Notes under the pieces: model-generated
The model's input: the letters and a program-made list of their open reading frames with translations, nothing else
Databases searched by the model: none
What the model was told of the DNA's origin: nothing
Translations under genes and position numbers: made by a program
Shown here: piece by piece, positions 8,998-16,677 of the stretch
Position numbering within the stretch: position 1 is the first letter of the stretch
How the letters are laid out: every line of letters begins with the position of its first letter
Assembly: GCF_019468465.1 (NCBI RefSeq)
Contig: NZ_CP080519.1
Coordinates: forward strand, 8,053,001-8,117,000
Source of the DNA: Amycolatopsis sp. DSM 110486
GTDB taxonomy: Bacteria; Actinomycetota; Actinomycetes; Mycobacteriales; Pseudonocardiaceae
Direction: 5' to 3'
Length of the DNA: 64,000 bases

Positions 8998-10476
8998 TCA
9001 CTGCTCGCCCCAGATCGAGGTGCCTCGCAGGATCAGGGTCTTCACGACGGTGTAGTCGTCGATCATGTGCGCGGGTGACTCCCGGCCGAAGCCGGAGTCT
9101 TTGACACCGCCGAAGGGAATGTGGTCGAGCCGGTAGTTCGACGAGCCGTTCACGACCAGCCCGCCGACCTGCAGCTCGCGCCACGCGGTGAAGATCGTGC
9201 GGATGTCCTGGGTGAAGATCCCGGCCTGCAGGCCGAACCGGCTCGCGTTGCAGGCCCGGATGACGTCGTCCAGGTCGTCGAACGGCAGGACGGCGACGAG
9301 GGCGCCGAAGACTTCCTTGACCACGACGTCGGCGTCGCCGGGTGGGTCGGCCACGATGGTCGGGAGCAGCGTGGCGCCGTCGCGGGTCCCGCCGAGCAGG
9401 ACCCGCGCGCCACCGAGGCTCGCGTCGGCAGCCCACTGCTCCACGCGCGCGGCGGCTTGTTCGTCGACCATCGCCCCGACCTCGGTCGCGGGGTCGAGTG
9501 GATCCCCGACCTTGAGCTGGGCGACCTCGTCGCGGAAGGCGGTCAGGAAGTCGTCGAAGCGGCTTCGGTGGACGTAGACCCGCTGTACGGAGATGCAGCT
9601 CTGCCCGGAGTTGCTGTACCCGGTCCGGGCGCAGGTCCGGGCGGCGTGCGCGAGGTCGGCGTCGGCGCACACCAAGGTGGCGGCGTTGCCGCCGAGCTCC
9701 AGGACGAGGCGTTTCGCGCCGGCTGCCCGCGCGACCGCGGCCCCGGTCTCCGCGCTGCCGGTGAAGCTGATGACGGCGACGGCGTCGCCCGCGCACAACG
9801 CGGCTCCGACCTCGCCGCCGCCGTGCAGCAGCTGGACCGCCTCGACGGGCATGCCGGCGTCGAGGAGCAGGGCCACGATCGCGGCTGTCGTCGCGGGAGC
9901 CTGGGGCGGCGCCTTCACGATCGTGGTGTTGCCGGCCGCGAACGACGCGCCGAGCTTGTGGGCCAGCAGGTTCGCGGGGGCGTTGAACGGTGTGATCGCC
10001 AGAGCGACACCGGCGGGGGCTCGGAAGGTCATGGCGGTGTTGCCGACGCCGCGGTCCCAGCCCGACACCGGGAGCATGTCGCCGCCGATGTGCCGGGTTT
10101 CGTTGGCGCACACGGCGAACGTGTCCGCCACGCGGTCCAGCTCGCCCCGCCCGTCCTTGAGCGGTTTGCCGAGCTCCAGTGCGATCAGCCGGGCGATCGC
10201 GTCTCGGTGCTCGATCGCCGACTGTGCCGCACGTTCGAGAATCGCGGCCCGGGTCGCCGGTGCGAGGCGTCCGACGACGGGCGCGTTCTCCGCGGCGTAG
10301 GCCAGAGCGTCGGCTACCTGGGTTTCCGACGCGGGGTACGACTTCGTCACCACTCTGCGGACGTACGGGCCCATCCGGTCGGTCGGCGGTCCGTCGCGTG
10401 TCCACTTGCCGCCGACGAACGCGGCGGCCTCCATGGCGTCATCGGATGTCGAGGATTCGAGAATCTCCTGCAGCAC
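8998..10476 (-). CDS. NAD(P)-dependent aldehyde dehydrogenase
   Basis: The product has 492 residues. The GTG at 10476 is chosen because AAGGGAG lies seven bases upstream; the longer frame to 10788 runs through the divergent promoter region. The ALDH landmarks are in order: ITPFNAPANLLAHK, the cofactor-binding SFTGSAETG, the catalytic base in LVLELGGNA, the nucleophile Cys in YSNSGQSCISVQR, and VFGALVAVLPFDD. The substrate is unknown. It is the first gene of the minus-strand Liv operon and probably acts on the aldehyde made by the ThDP enzyme next to it. Confidence 0.9.
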   Translation of the reverse strand: MLQEILESSTSDDAMEAAAFVGGKWTRDGPPTDRMGPYVRRVVTKSYPASETQVADALAYAAENAPVVGRLAPATRAAILERAAQSAIEHRDAIARLIALELGKPLKDGRGELDRVADTFAVCANETRHIGGDMLPVSGWDRGVGNTAMTFRAPAGVALAITPFNAPANLLAHKLGASFAAGNTTIVKAPPQAPATTAAIVALLLDAGMPVEAVQLLHGGGEVGAALCAGDAVAVISFTGSAETGAAVARAAGAKRLVLELGGNAATLVCADADLAHAARTCARTGYSNSGQSCISVQRVYVHRSRFDDFLTAFRDEVAQLKVGDPLDPATEVGAMVDEQAAARVEQWAADASLGGARVLLGGTRDGATLLPTIVADPPGDADVVVKEVFGALVAVLPFDDLDDVIRACNASRFGLQAGIFTQDIRTIFTAWRELQVGGLVVNGSSNYRLDHIPFGGVKDSGFGRESPAHMIDDYTVVKTLILRGTSIWGEQ

Positions 10477-10684
10477 CGCCACACTCCCTTGTGAACCATC
10501 AAACGGTACATCTGGACCACTCTGCGGACTCCGTGTAACGTACGGTTGGCGACAGGCGCTGGCAAGACTTCGAGCCGAAGAAGTTACGAACCGGCCCAGG
10601 GTGGCCACCCGGTTCGAAATCCGGGTCGAAACCCGAGGATGCTGGGCAAAACGATTACGACAATGGGCAAGGGGAGAGTTGGTC
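10477..10684. promoter_or_regulatory. Divergent promoter region with candidate IclR operators
   Basis: These 208 bases separate the Liv/ALDH operon from the IclR gene. They hold a perfect 12-base palindrome GGGTGGCCACCC (10599-10610), directly followed by a tandem 12-base repeat, CCGGTTCGAAAT (10609-10620) and CCGGGTCGAAAC (10621-10632), with 10 of 12 bases equal. A short inverted repeat CTTCG-N3-CGAAG is at 10569-10581. These are the likely sites for the IclR protein. No sigma-70-type hexamers are convincing. Confidence 0.5.
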
Positions 10685-11494
10685 ATGAAGCGGGCCGGTG
10701 CCGACGAAGCCGTCGACCAGACGGAAAACTCGTCGCAGGAAAGCGGCGAGTCGCAGGGCGTGCGCAGTGTCCAACGGGCACTGGACATTCTGGCGCTGCT
10801 GACGGAAACTCAGCCCACGGTGTCGATCTCCGACATCGTGAAGGAAACCGGTCTGGCCAAGACGACGGTGATCCGCTTGGCGCAGACCCTCGAGCAGAAT
10901 GGCCTCCTGTGGGCGACGCCCAAGGGGTACATGGCGGGGCCGGGTCTCTGGCGCTGGGCACATCTGGCCAAACAGAGCTGGGAGCTTCCCGCGGAAACCA
11001 AGCAGCTGATGCGCGAGCTGGGGGATCGTCAGCGGGAGACCGTCAACCTCTACGTCTTGCGTGATGTTTACCGGGTTTGTGTTGCTCAGCAAGAGAGTCC
11101 TCAATCGCTGCGGCACGTCGTGCGCGTCGGAGACGAGCTTCCCCTGTGGGCGGGTGCGTCGTCGAAGGTGCTGCTGCGCGACGCGTCTGCCGCCCTGTTG
11201 ACGCGCATCGCCCGCAGCTCGCCCGACGGAGTGGAGCACTTACCTGCTTTGCAGGCGACGGTGACGGAGGCCGCCGAGCAGGGTTTCGCGTTCAGCCACG
11301 GCGAGCGCGAAGCAGGTCTTTCGGCGGTGGCGGTTCCGATTGTCAGTGCGGCGGGAACTGTTGTGGCGGCGTTGTCGCTGAGCGGGCCGACCGTGCGTTT
11401 TCCCGACGACCGTATTTCCGAGTTCGTCGACGATCTCAAATCTGTTGCCGCGCGCATGGCGGAGCGGGGGTTCGCCCATCCCTTCGCCGGGTGA
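10685..11494 (+). CDS. IclR-family transcriptional regulator
   Basis: The start is the ATG at 10685 behind GGGGAGAG. The 269 residues have a winged helix at about 20-80 (VQRALDILALL, VSISDIVKETGLAKTTVIR) and a C-terminal IclR effector domain (ELPLWAGASSKVLL, EREAGLSAVAVPIV, ALSLSGP). IclR proteins sense small acids or aromatics. The gene lies between two sets of catabolic genes facing away from each other. It probably controls both the Liv/ALDH operon and the CoA-transferase operon. Confidence 0.92.
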   Translation: MKRAGADEAVDQTENSSQESGESQGVRSVQRALDILALLTETQPTVSISDIVKETGLAKTTVIRLAQTLEQNGLLWATPKGYMAGPGLWRWAHLAKQSWELPAETKQLMRELGDRQRETVNLYVLRDVYRVCVAQQESPQSLRHVVRVGDELPLWAGASSKVLLRDASAALLTRIARSSPDGVEHLPALQATVTEAAEQGFAFSHGEREAGLSAVAVPIVSAAGTVVAALSLSGPTVRFPDDRISEFVDDLKSVAARMAERGFAHPFAG

Positions 11495-11552
11495 AGCCGG
11501 CCCGACACGACGTGCCGTTCGCGCTGATGCGGGCGGCGCACAAGGAGAGGGA

Positions 11553-12791
11553 ATGCAGAGGAGACCGCTTCGCGGCATCCGGGTACTGGACCTGACGAAT
11601 GTTCTCGCCGGTCCGTACTGCAGCTACCAGCTGATGCTCTTCGGTGCCGAGGTGGTGAAGGTCGAGGTCCCCGGATCCGGGGACCTGGCCAGGAGCCTGG
11701 GACCGGACGCGGAGCTCAACCGGGCGGGCCTCGGCGCCTCGTTCCTGGCGCAGAACGCCGGCAAGAAGTCGATCGAGCTGAACTTGAAGGACGCGGTGCA
11801 GCGCGCGCTGTTCGAGGACCTCGTCCGTGGGGCCGACGTCCTGCTCGAGAACTACCGCGCCGGAGTGCTGGAGCGGCTCGGCTTCGGCTGGGACCGGTTG
11901 CGGCAGCTGAACGGCCGGCTCGTCTACTGCGCGATCTCGGGGTTCGGGCAGTCCGGACCATTGAGCCAGGCACCCGCCTACGACCAGATCATCCAGGGCC
12001 TGTCGGGAATGATGAGCGTCACCGGCACGGAGGACACCGCCCCCCTGCGGGTCGGCTTCCCGGTCGCGGACACCGTGGGCGGGCTGATGGCGGCGCTGTC
12101 GATTTCCTCGGCGCTGGTCGGCCGTGAGCGGTCCGGCGAGGGCTGTTTCCTCGACCTGTCGATGCTCGAGGCGTCCATTTCGGCGATGGGCTGGGTGGTG
12201 TCCAACTACGTCATCAGCGGAATCCCTCCGGAGCCGATGGGACGGGAGAACGCGACGGCCGCGCCGTCCGGGACCTTCTTCGCCGCGGACGGCCCCCTCA
12301 ACATCGCCGCGAACCGGCAGGAGCAGTTCGTGACGCTGTGCGGTCTGGTGGGACGGCCGGATCTGGTGGCGGACCCGCGGTTCGCCGATCGAGAAGACCG
12401 CAAACGCCATCGCGCCGAACTCAGCGACGAGCTCAACCGGGCGTTGCGGCTTCGAAACTCGCAGGAGTGGGAGACGGAGCTGTCGGCTGCCGGAGTGCCC
12501 GCCGCCCGCATCCTGACGGTGCCGCAGGCACTGAAATCCGAACAGCTCGCGCACCGCGGATTCTTCACCGAGATCGGGTTCCCCAGTGATCCCGAGCGAA
12601 CCCTGCGCGCCAGCGGCAACGGCGTGCTCGTCGACGGTGAACCACTCCGACCGACCGCTGCGCCACCGTGGCTCGGGCAGCACAACGACGAAGCCGCCGA
12701 ACTCGTCCGGCGCTGGCGCGCCACCGGCATCCCGTCGCCGGCACGCCCGATCCCCGACCAGGTGTCGCCCGGCCGAACCGAAAGGGACTGA
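11553..12791 (+). CDS. CaiB/BaiF-type class III CoA-transferase
   Basis: The start is the ATG at 11553 with AAGGAGAGG just upstream, giving 412 residues. The start GIRVLDLTNVLAGPYCSYQL and the following FGAEVVKVEVPGSGD are diagnostic of family III CoA-transferases. The nucleophilic Asp is expected in PAYDQIIQGLSGMMSVTG, near residue 145. These enzymes move CoA between carboxylic acids such as formate/oxalate, succinate/itaconate or carnitine. The next gene starts one base after the stop. The pair looks like acid activation followed by CoA-ester cleavage. Confidence 0.93.
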   Translation: MQRRPLRGIRVLDLTNVLAGPYCSYQLMLFGAEVVKVEVPGSGDLARSLGPDAELNRAGLGASFLAQNAGKKSIELNLKDAVQRALFEDLVRGADVLLENYRAGVLERLGFGWDRLRQLNGRLVYCAISGFGQSGPLSQAPAYDQIIQGLSGMMSVTGTEDTAPLRVGFPVADTVGGLMAALSISSALVGRERSGEGCFLDLSMLEASISAMGWVVSNYVISGIPPEPMGRENATAAPSGTFFAADGPLNIAANRQEQFVTLCGLVGRPDLVADPRFADREDRKRHRAELSDELNRALRLRNSQEWETELSAAGVPAARILTVPQALKSEQLAHRGFFTEIGFPSDPERTLRASGNGVLVDGEPLRPTAAPPWLGQHNDEAAELVRRWRATGIPSPARPIPDQVSPGRTERD

Positions 12792-12792
12792 C

Positions 12793-13596
12793 ATGGCTGT
12801 CACACCTGCACAGACCACTGTGGACGATGTCGCCGACTGGTGGGCCAACAGCATCTGCCGCATGGAACCCGGCGTGGTCGAGCTGCGGGGCGTCCCTGTG
12901 CAGGATCTGATCGGCCACCGCGGCCTGGTGTCGACGATCTGGCTGATGGTCCGCGGCAGCAGCCCGACCACCGACGAGGAAGCACTGCTGGAAGCGGCGA
13001 TGGTCGCGTCCGTCGACCACGGCCCGCAGGCACCTTCCATCGCGATCGCCAGGATGACGGCCACCTGCGGCGTCGGCATGAACAACGCCATCGCGTCCGG
13101 CGTCAACGCCCTCGGCGATTCCCACGGCGGCGCCGGACAGCAGTGCGTGGAACTGCTGTCCGACATCGTGGAACGTCAGTCGGCGGGAGTGGACCTCGAC
13201 GCCGCGACGGCGGAAGTGGTCGCCGAGTACCGTGCGCGCGACCCGTACCTGCCCGGGTTCGGTCACCGGTTCCACCCGGTCGATCCCCGGCGCGACCCGC
13301 TGCTCGGCCTGGTCGACAAGGCGGTGTCGGCGGGAGTTGTCGAGGGCAGGCACGCCGCGGCAGCCCGGGCGGTCGAGACGGAGCTCAACCGAGGGCGCCG
13401 CAAGCCCGTGCCGATGAACATCGACGGAGCCACCGCCGTGATCTACGCCGAACTCGGGTTCCCGCCCGAGCTCGCGCGGGGCCTGTTCGTTTTGAGCCGC
13501 AGCGTCGGCATCCTCGCCCACGCCTGGGAGGAAACGAACTCCGGCCGGCGCAACAAGGGCCCGATGCCGACCTCGATCCTGCCCACCTACCGCTGA
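12793..13596 (+). CDS. Citryl-CoA lyase-like protein, citrate synthase superfamily
   Basis: The product has 267 residues, much shorter than citrate synthase (about 430) and matching the citryl-CoA lyase-type core seen at the C-terminus of ATP-citrate lyase. Conserved histidines appear in ASVDHGPQAPS and LPGFGHRFHPVDPR, and an Asp in MNIDGATA. Such enzymes split a 3-hydroxy-3-carboxy acyl-CoA into acetyl-CoA and a keto acid, or run the reverse. With the CoA-transferase one base upstream, the pair could activate and cleave a citrate- or citramalate-like acid. The substrate is inference. Confidence 0.8.
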   Translation: MAVTPAQTTVDDVADWWANSICRMEPGVVELRGVPVQDLIGHRGLVSTIWLMVRGSSPTTDEEALLEAAMVASVDHGPQAPSIAIARMTATCGVGMNNAIASGVNALGDSHGGAGQQCVELLSDIVERQSAGVDLDAATAEVVAEYRARDPYLPGFGHRFHPVDPRRDPLLGLVDKAVSAGVVEGRHAAAARAVETELNRGRRKPVPMNIDGATAVIYAELGFPPELARGLFVLSRSVGILAHAWEETNSGRRNKGPMPTSILPTYR

Positions 13597-13608
13597 GACG
13601 GGAAACTG

Positions 13609-14085
13609 ATGCGAATCGCCGTCCTCCACGGTCCGAACCTCAACTTGCTGGGGGCGCGCCGGCCGGAGAAGTACGGGACCACCACACTCGCCGAGATCAC
13701 CGCCGACGTTGATCAGACCGCGGCGCAGTGGGGCGCCACGGCCGTTCACTACCAGTCGAACCACGAGGGCGCGCTCGTCGACTGGGTGCACGCCCACCGC
13801 GACGCGGTCGACGCGATCGTGATCAACCCGGCCGGACTGACCCCGGTTGCCTACTCGCTCCTCGACGCCATCCGGGACACCGACCGGCCGTTCGCCGTCG
13901 TGCACATCTCTCAGTGGCACGCCCTCGACGGCAAGGACCGCAACGACATCTTCGCCCCCTTGGCCGCGGTATACCTCGCCGGCGCGGGCTGGCACGGTTA
14001 CGCCCTGGCCGTCGAGGCACTCGTGTTCAAGGTTCAGAACCGGGTGGCAGCGGAGGCATCGGGGAACGCGGCCGCGGGGTGGTGA
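13609..14085 (+). CDS. AroQ-like protein, type II 3-dehydroquinate dehydratase family, altered active site
   Basis: The product has 158 residues, the normal length for the family. The start at 13609 follows a GACGGGA site, 12 bases after the lyase gene. Family text is plain: HGPNLNLLGARRPEKYG (catalytic Asn, Arg and Tyr kept), QSNHEGALVDWV and INPAGLT. Beyond that it departs from true AroQ. The His after GLT is Pro, the Glu before HIS is Val (VVHIS), and the Arg-rich lid normally reading HAREEFR is HALDGKDRNDIF. It is probably not a shikimate-pathway dehydratase but a paralogue recruited to this catabolic operon. Confidence 0.8.
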   Translation: MRIAVLHGPNLNLLGARRPEKYGTTTLAEITADVDQTAAQWGATAVHYQSNHEGALVDWVHAHRDAVDAIVINPAGLTPVAYSLLDAIRDTDRPFAVVHISQWHALDGKDRNDIFAPLAAVYLAGAGWHGYALAVEALVFKVQNRVAAEASGNAAAGW

Positions 14086-14089
14086 ATCA

Positions 14090-14287
14090 GACCTCGGGAG
14101 AGGTCCAGGTCGGCCGGCACGGTGGTTCTGGTGAACCGCAAGTACAAGAGGCTGCCCGCTTGTTCAGGATTGACCCTGGCCGCGTGCATGCGGATCCGGA
14201 CTTCGCCGGGGCTGGCTTGCGGGGTCGGCCGCTCGATTGCGCCGAGCACTTCGGGTCCACCGTGACGAGGATGCCAACTGCCTTCAC
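14090..14287 (-). pseudogene. N-terminal remnant of an MDR (quinone oxidoreductase-type) dehydrogenase
   Basis: On the minus strand a GTG at 14287 overlaps the stop of the Gfo/Idh gene (GTGA) and gives VKAVGILVTVDPK. After a one-base loss near 14249 the frame continues VLGAIERPTPQASPGEVRIR then MHAARVNPEQAG, the usual opening of medium-chain dehydrogenases (ending HAAGVNPVD in typical members). Homology fades near 14140 and the rest of the gene is gone, with aroQ-like DNA abutting. It was once the coupled downstream gene of the Gfo/Idh operon. Confidence 0.65.
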
Positions 14288-15396
14288 CGCGTGACTCCGC
14301 CTGCCGGGATGAGCTGGCGCACGCCAGTGGAGGCTGCGCGGTTCACGGCGTCGATGAAGCGGTGGCGGTGGAGTGCGTGCCGGAAGTCCGGGACGAGTGA
14401 GGTGTTCTCCGCGAGGTCGCGGGCGTGCTGCGCGTATAGCTGCGCGACGTTGTGCGCGGGTCCGGAGAGGTCGCGAGGGACATCGGTGTAGTAGGCGTCG
14501 GGCACCGTCAGGGGGTGCACCGTGGTGTCGTCGCCGCGGCCGCCGGAGAGGGTGAGATCGGCGACCTGGAAGTTGCCGTTGGAGGAGGTAAGGACAAGGT
14601 CGCCCGCGGTGCCGTTGATTTCCCAGCGCAGGTTGTCGCCGCGGGAGACGCCGCCACGGTAGTAGATCGAAGCCGCGGCGCCGCTGGTGAGCACACCGCT
14701 GATCGCGACGTGGTCGGGAGCGGTGACGGTGAGGATGCTGCCGTCGTCGGCGACCGTGACTTGGTCGCGGCGGCGCACGAGGTCCGCGGTGATGCCGGCG
14801 AAGTCGCCGACGACGTGATTGACCGCATCGAGCGCGTGCATGGTCGGGACGGTGAACGTGGTGACGCCCTTCGTGTCGTCGTACCAGTAGGAGTTCGCCT
14901 TGGTGGCCGTCGGCCCCCACGCGGCACCGGAGCCGACGAGTGTGGTGCCGAGGATGTCGCCGACATACCCGTCTGCGATCAGATCGCGGGCGTAGCGAAC
15001 CTCGGGCGCGAACCGGCCCTGCAGGCCGGCGATCGTCCTGACGCCCTTCGCGGCGGCGATGCGGGTGAGCTCATCGGCGTTCTCGAGATCGATCGCGAGC
15101 GGCCACTCGGTGAAAACCGTCTTGCCCGCGGCCACGACGGCGGTCGTCAGCTCACGATGGTGCGCGACCTTGACCGCGACGACGACGATGTCGACGTCCG
15201 GATCGGCGATGAGGTCGGCATGGTTGTCGTAGCCCTTCACGCCGAACGCCTCGGCTGCCGCGTCAGCGGACACGCGCCTGGAGGTGCTCACGGCCCGCAG
15301 GGCGAAACCCCGGAGGGCGGCGAGTGCGGGAACGTGACTGATGGCAGCCCAGCCGGTGGTGCCGCCACCGATGATGCCGACGCCGATCTGATTCAT
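14284..15396 (-). CDS. Gfo/Idh/MocA-family NAD(P)-dependent oxidoreductase
   Basis: The start is the ATG at 15396 with AGAGGAGA nine bases upstream, giving 370 residues. The N-terminal Rossmann fold begins IGVGIIGGGTTGWAA. The family EKP motif is replaced by FTEWPLAID, with Trp in place of Lys, as in fungal-type Gfo/Idh relatives. The C-terminal dimer/substrate domain includes YDDTKGVTTFTVPTMHALD. Members oxidise sugars, inositols and other polyols. A decayed MDR gene was once coupled behind it. A promoter with a TetR-like operator lies upstream. Confidence 0.87.
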   Translation of the reverse strand: MNQIGVGIIGGGTTGWAAISHVPALAALRGFALRAVSTSRRVSADAAAEAFGVKGYDNHADLIADPDVDIVVVAVKVAHHRELTTAVVAAGKTVFTEWPLAIDLENADELTRIAAAKGVRTIAGLQGRFAPEVRYARDLIADGYVGDILGTTLVGSGAAWGPTATKANSYWYDDTKGVTTFTVPTMHALDAVNHVVGDFAGITADLVRRRDQVTVADDGSILTVTAPDHVAISGVLTSGAAASIYYRGGVSRGDNLRWEINGTAGDLVLTSSNGNFQVADLTLSGGRGDDTTVHPLTVPDAYYTDVPRDLSGPAHNVAQLYAQHARDLAENTSLVPDFRHALHRHRFIDAVNRAASTGVRQLIPAGGVTR

Positions 15397-15544
15397 CGGT
15401 TTGCTTCTCCTCTGACTTGAAGGTGGGGATTGGTGGGATTTCTGGACCGGGTATCGAGTGGTTTCCTCGCCTGCGAACTCGATCTCTGGCATCAACGCCT
15501 GGTGGATGCCGGACCCGCGCGAGAGACGGGCACAACCAGCCTTT

Positions 15545-15572
15545 CTATAATGACTGATCGTTCCTGAATCAA
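15545..15572 (-). promoter_or_regulatory. Promoter of the Gfo/Idh gene with overlapping TetR-type operator candidate
   Basis: Read on the minus strand: -35 TTGATT (15567-15572), 16-base spacer, -10 TTATAG (15545-15550). The spacer contains GATCAGTCATT, whose complement AATGACTGATC resembles AATGACCGGTC next to the TetR gene at 16216. The shared element suggests that the TetR protein controls this promoter. Confidence 0.55.
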
Positions 15573-15611
15573 GGCGCGATCACGGTTTAGTTGCCGTTCC
15601 GGGACGTGGAC

Positions 15612-16193
15612 TCAGCAGAAGCAGGTCAGGGCGAGGTCCACCGTCGCCATGAGTGTGGCGCGGTCGGGTCGGATGGCGCCGACGACCCGGAGTCCCTGGA
15701 TGGTGGTGACGAGCAGTCGCGCCGTTGTCGCGGCACTGCGGTCGGCGGGGAGCTCGCCGGCGGCCTGGCCGCGAACGATCAGCTCGAACAGTGCATCCTC
15801 GAGTGACTGGATGGTGCCCTGCAGACGATCACGCACGGCGAGATCGCGGTGCGCGAGCTCGGTCGCCGCGCCAACCACGAGGCAGGCCTCACGGTTACCG
15901 TCCTCGACGGTCGCGTCGACCACGCCCACCAGAACCTCGCGAATGACCGCCTTGGTGTTCACGCCTTCCTTGAGCAGGCCGACGATCGGCTCCGCGTACC
16001 GCTCTCGGTACTGGTCGAGGACTGCCAGGTAGAGGCCTTCTTTGCTGCCGAATGCCGCGTAGAGCGACCCTCGGCCGACGCCGGTGGCGTCCACGAGGTC
16101 CTGGATCGACGTCCCCGCGTAGCCTGCCCGCCGGAACGCCGACATGGCGGTCTCGATCGCCGCGTCGGTGTCGAATTCTCTCGTCCGTGCCAC
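15612..16193 (-). CDS. TetR-family transcriptional regulator
   Basis: The product has 193 residues. The GTG at 16193 is chosen because it gives the usual short N-terminus (MARTREFDTDAAIETAM); the longer open frame upstream is the remnant of another gene. The helix-turn-helix is TSIQDLVDATGVGRGSLYAA followed by FGSKEGLYLAVLDQY. The C-terminal half is of the TetR_C type common in AcrR/YcdC-like repressors and ends LALTCFC. The palindrome TGACCGGTCA lies 25 bases upstream, as expected for autoregulation. The Gfo/Idh gene downstream is the likely target. Confidence 0.88.
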   Translation of the reverse strand: MARTREFDTDAAIETAMSAFRRAGYAGTSIQDLVDATGVGRGSLYAAFGSKEGLYLAVLDQYRERYAEPIVGLLKEGVNTKAVIREVLVGVVDATVEDGNREACLVVGAATELAHRDLAVRDRLQGTIQSLEDALFELIVRGQAAGELPADRSAATTARLLVTTIQGLRVVGAIRPDRATLMATVDLALTCFC

Positions 16194-16217
16194 GAAGCGA
16201 CCGTACTTGTTATGGAA

Positions 16218-16227
16218 TGACCGGTCA
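16218..16227. promoter_or_regulatory. Palindromic operator candidate TGACCGGTCA
   Basis: A perfect 10-base palindrome 25 bases upstream of the TetR start, in lower-GC surroundings. Similar half-site text occurs in the Gfo/Idh promoter spacer. Confidence 0.5.
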
Positions 16228-16234
16228 AGTAATG

Positions 16235-16400
16235 AGCTGGAGGTGTAGGTCGCGCCGCTGACGGTGTCGATCTGCGTGCTCTGCGCCTGCAGTACCTCCT
16301 GGTTGAGCACGGCACCGCGGCGGAGTTGATGCGCACGTCGCGGCCGGACTCCTCGGGTACCTGCGGCACGCGCGCGGCCGTGATGTTCCTGCCCGCCACT
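16235..16400 (-). pseudogene. FMN-binding domain protein remnant
   Basis: On the minus strand one frame reads VPQVPEESGRDVRINSAAVP and a second reads VLNQEVLQAQSTQIDTVSGA followed by TYTSSS. This is the C-terminal signature of FMN_bind domains (flavin attached to a Thr in SGAT). The two halves are out of frame with each other, the upstream part is missing, and the tail runs into the TetR promoter. It is a dead fragment. Confidence 0.65.
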
Positions 16401-16677
16401 CTTCCCGACCCTGCCCACTGCGATCAGCGGCTACCACGCCTGGACCGCGGCTCACGGCTGACGGTGGCCCGGCGGTACCCGACGAACGCCGTCGTCCCCG
16501 GATCGCGCGCCATGCCGGCGCTGTAACGAGAACGTGATGAGCGGAAACCTCCTCGTAAATACGAGGTATTGCGTGGAAGTTCGGTCACAGGTACGGTCCT
16601 CGCAATCAGAAACCGCAGGGCAGGCCCGACCGTTGTTGTGGAAGTTCGGGCACTAGGCGATTGGGCGGAGAGCGTTC

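Noticed and set aside
7190..9055. Plus-strand 621-codon open frame opposite the ThDP enzyme
   Set aside because: It is a high-GC shadow without family text; the minus-strand gene has full ThDP motifs.
7220..10405. A 1061-residue open frame that seems to fuse something to the ThDP enzyme
   Set aside because: The first ~480 codons are Arg-rich text read out of frame through the aldehyde dehydrogenase gene. The real gene starts at 8965 with a ribosome site.
11436..13166. Minus-strand 576-codon open frame opposite the CoA-transferase and lyase
   Set aside because: Shadow frame; both plus-strand genes have conserved family motifs and ribosome sites.
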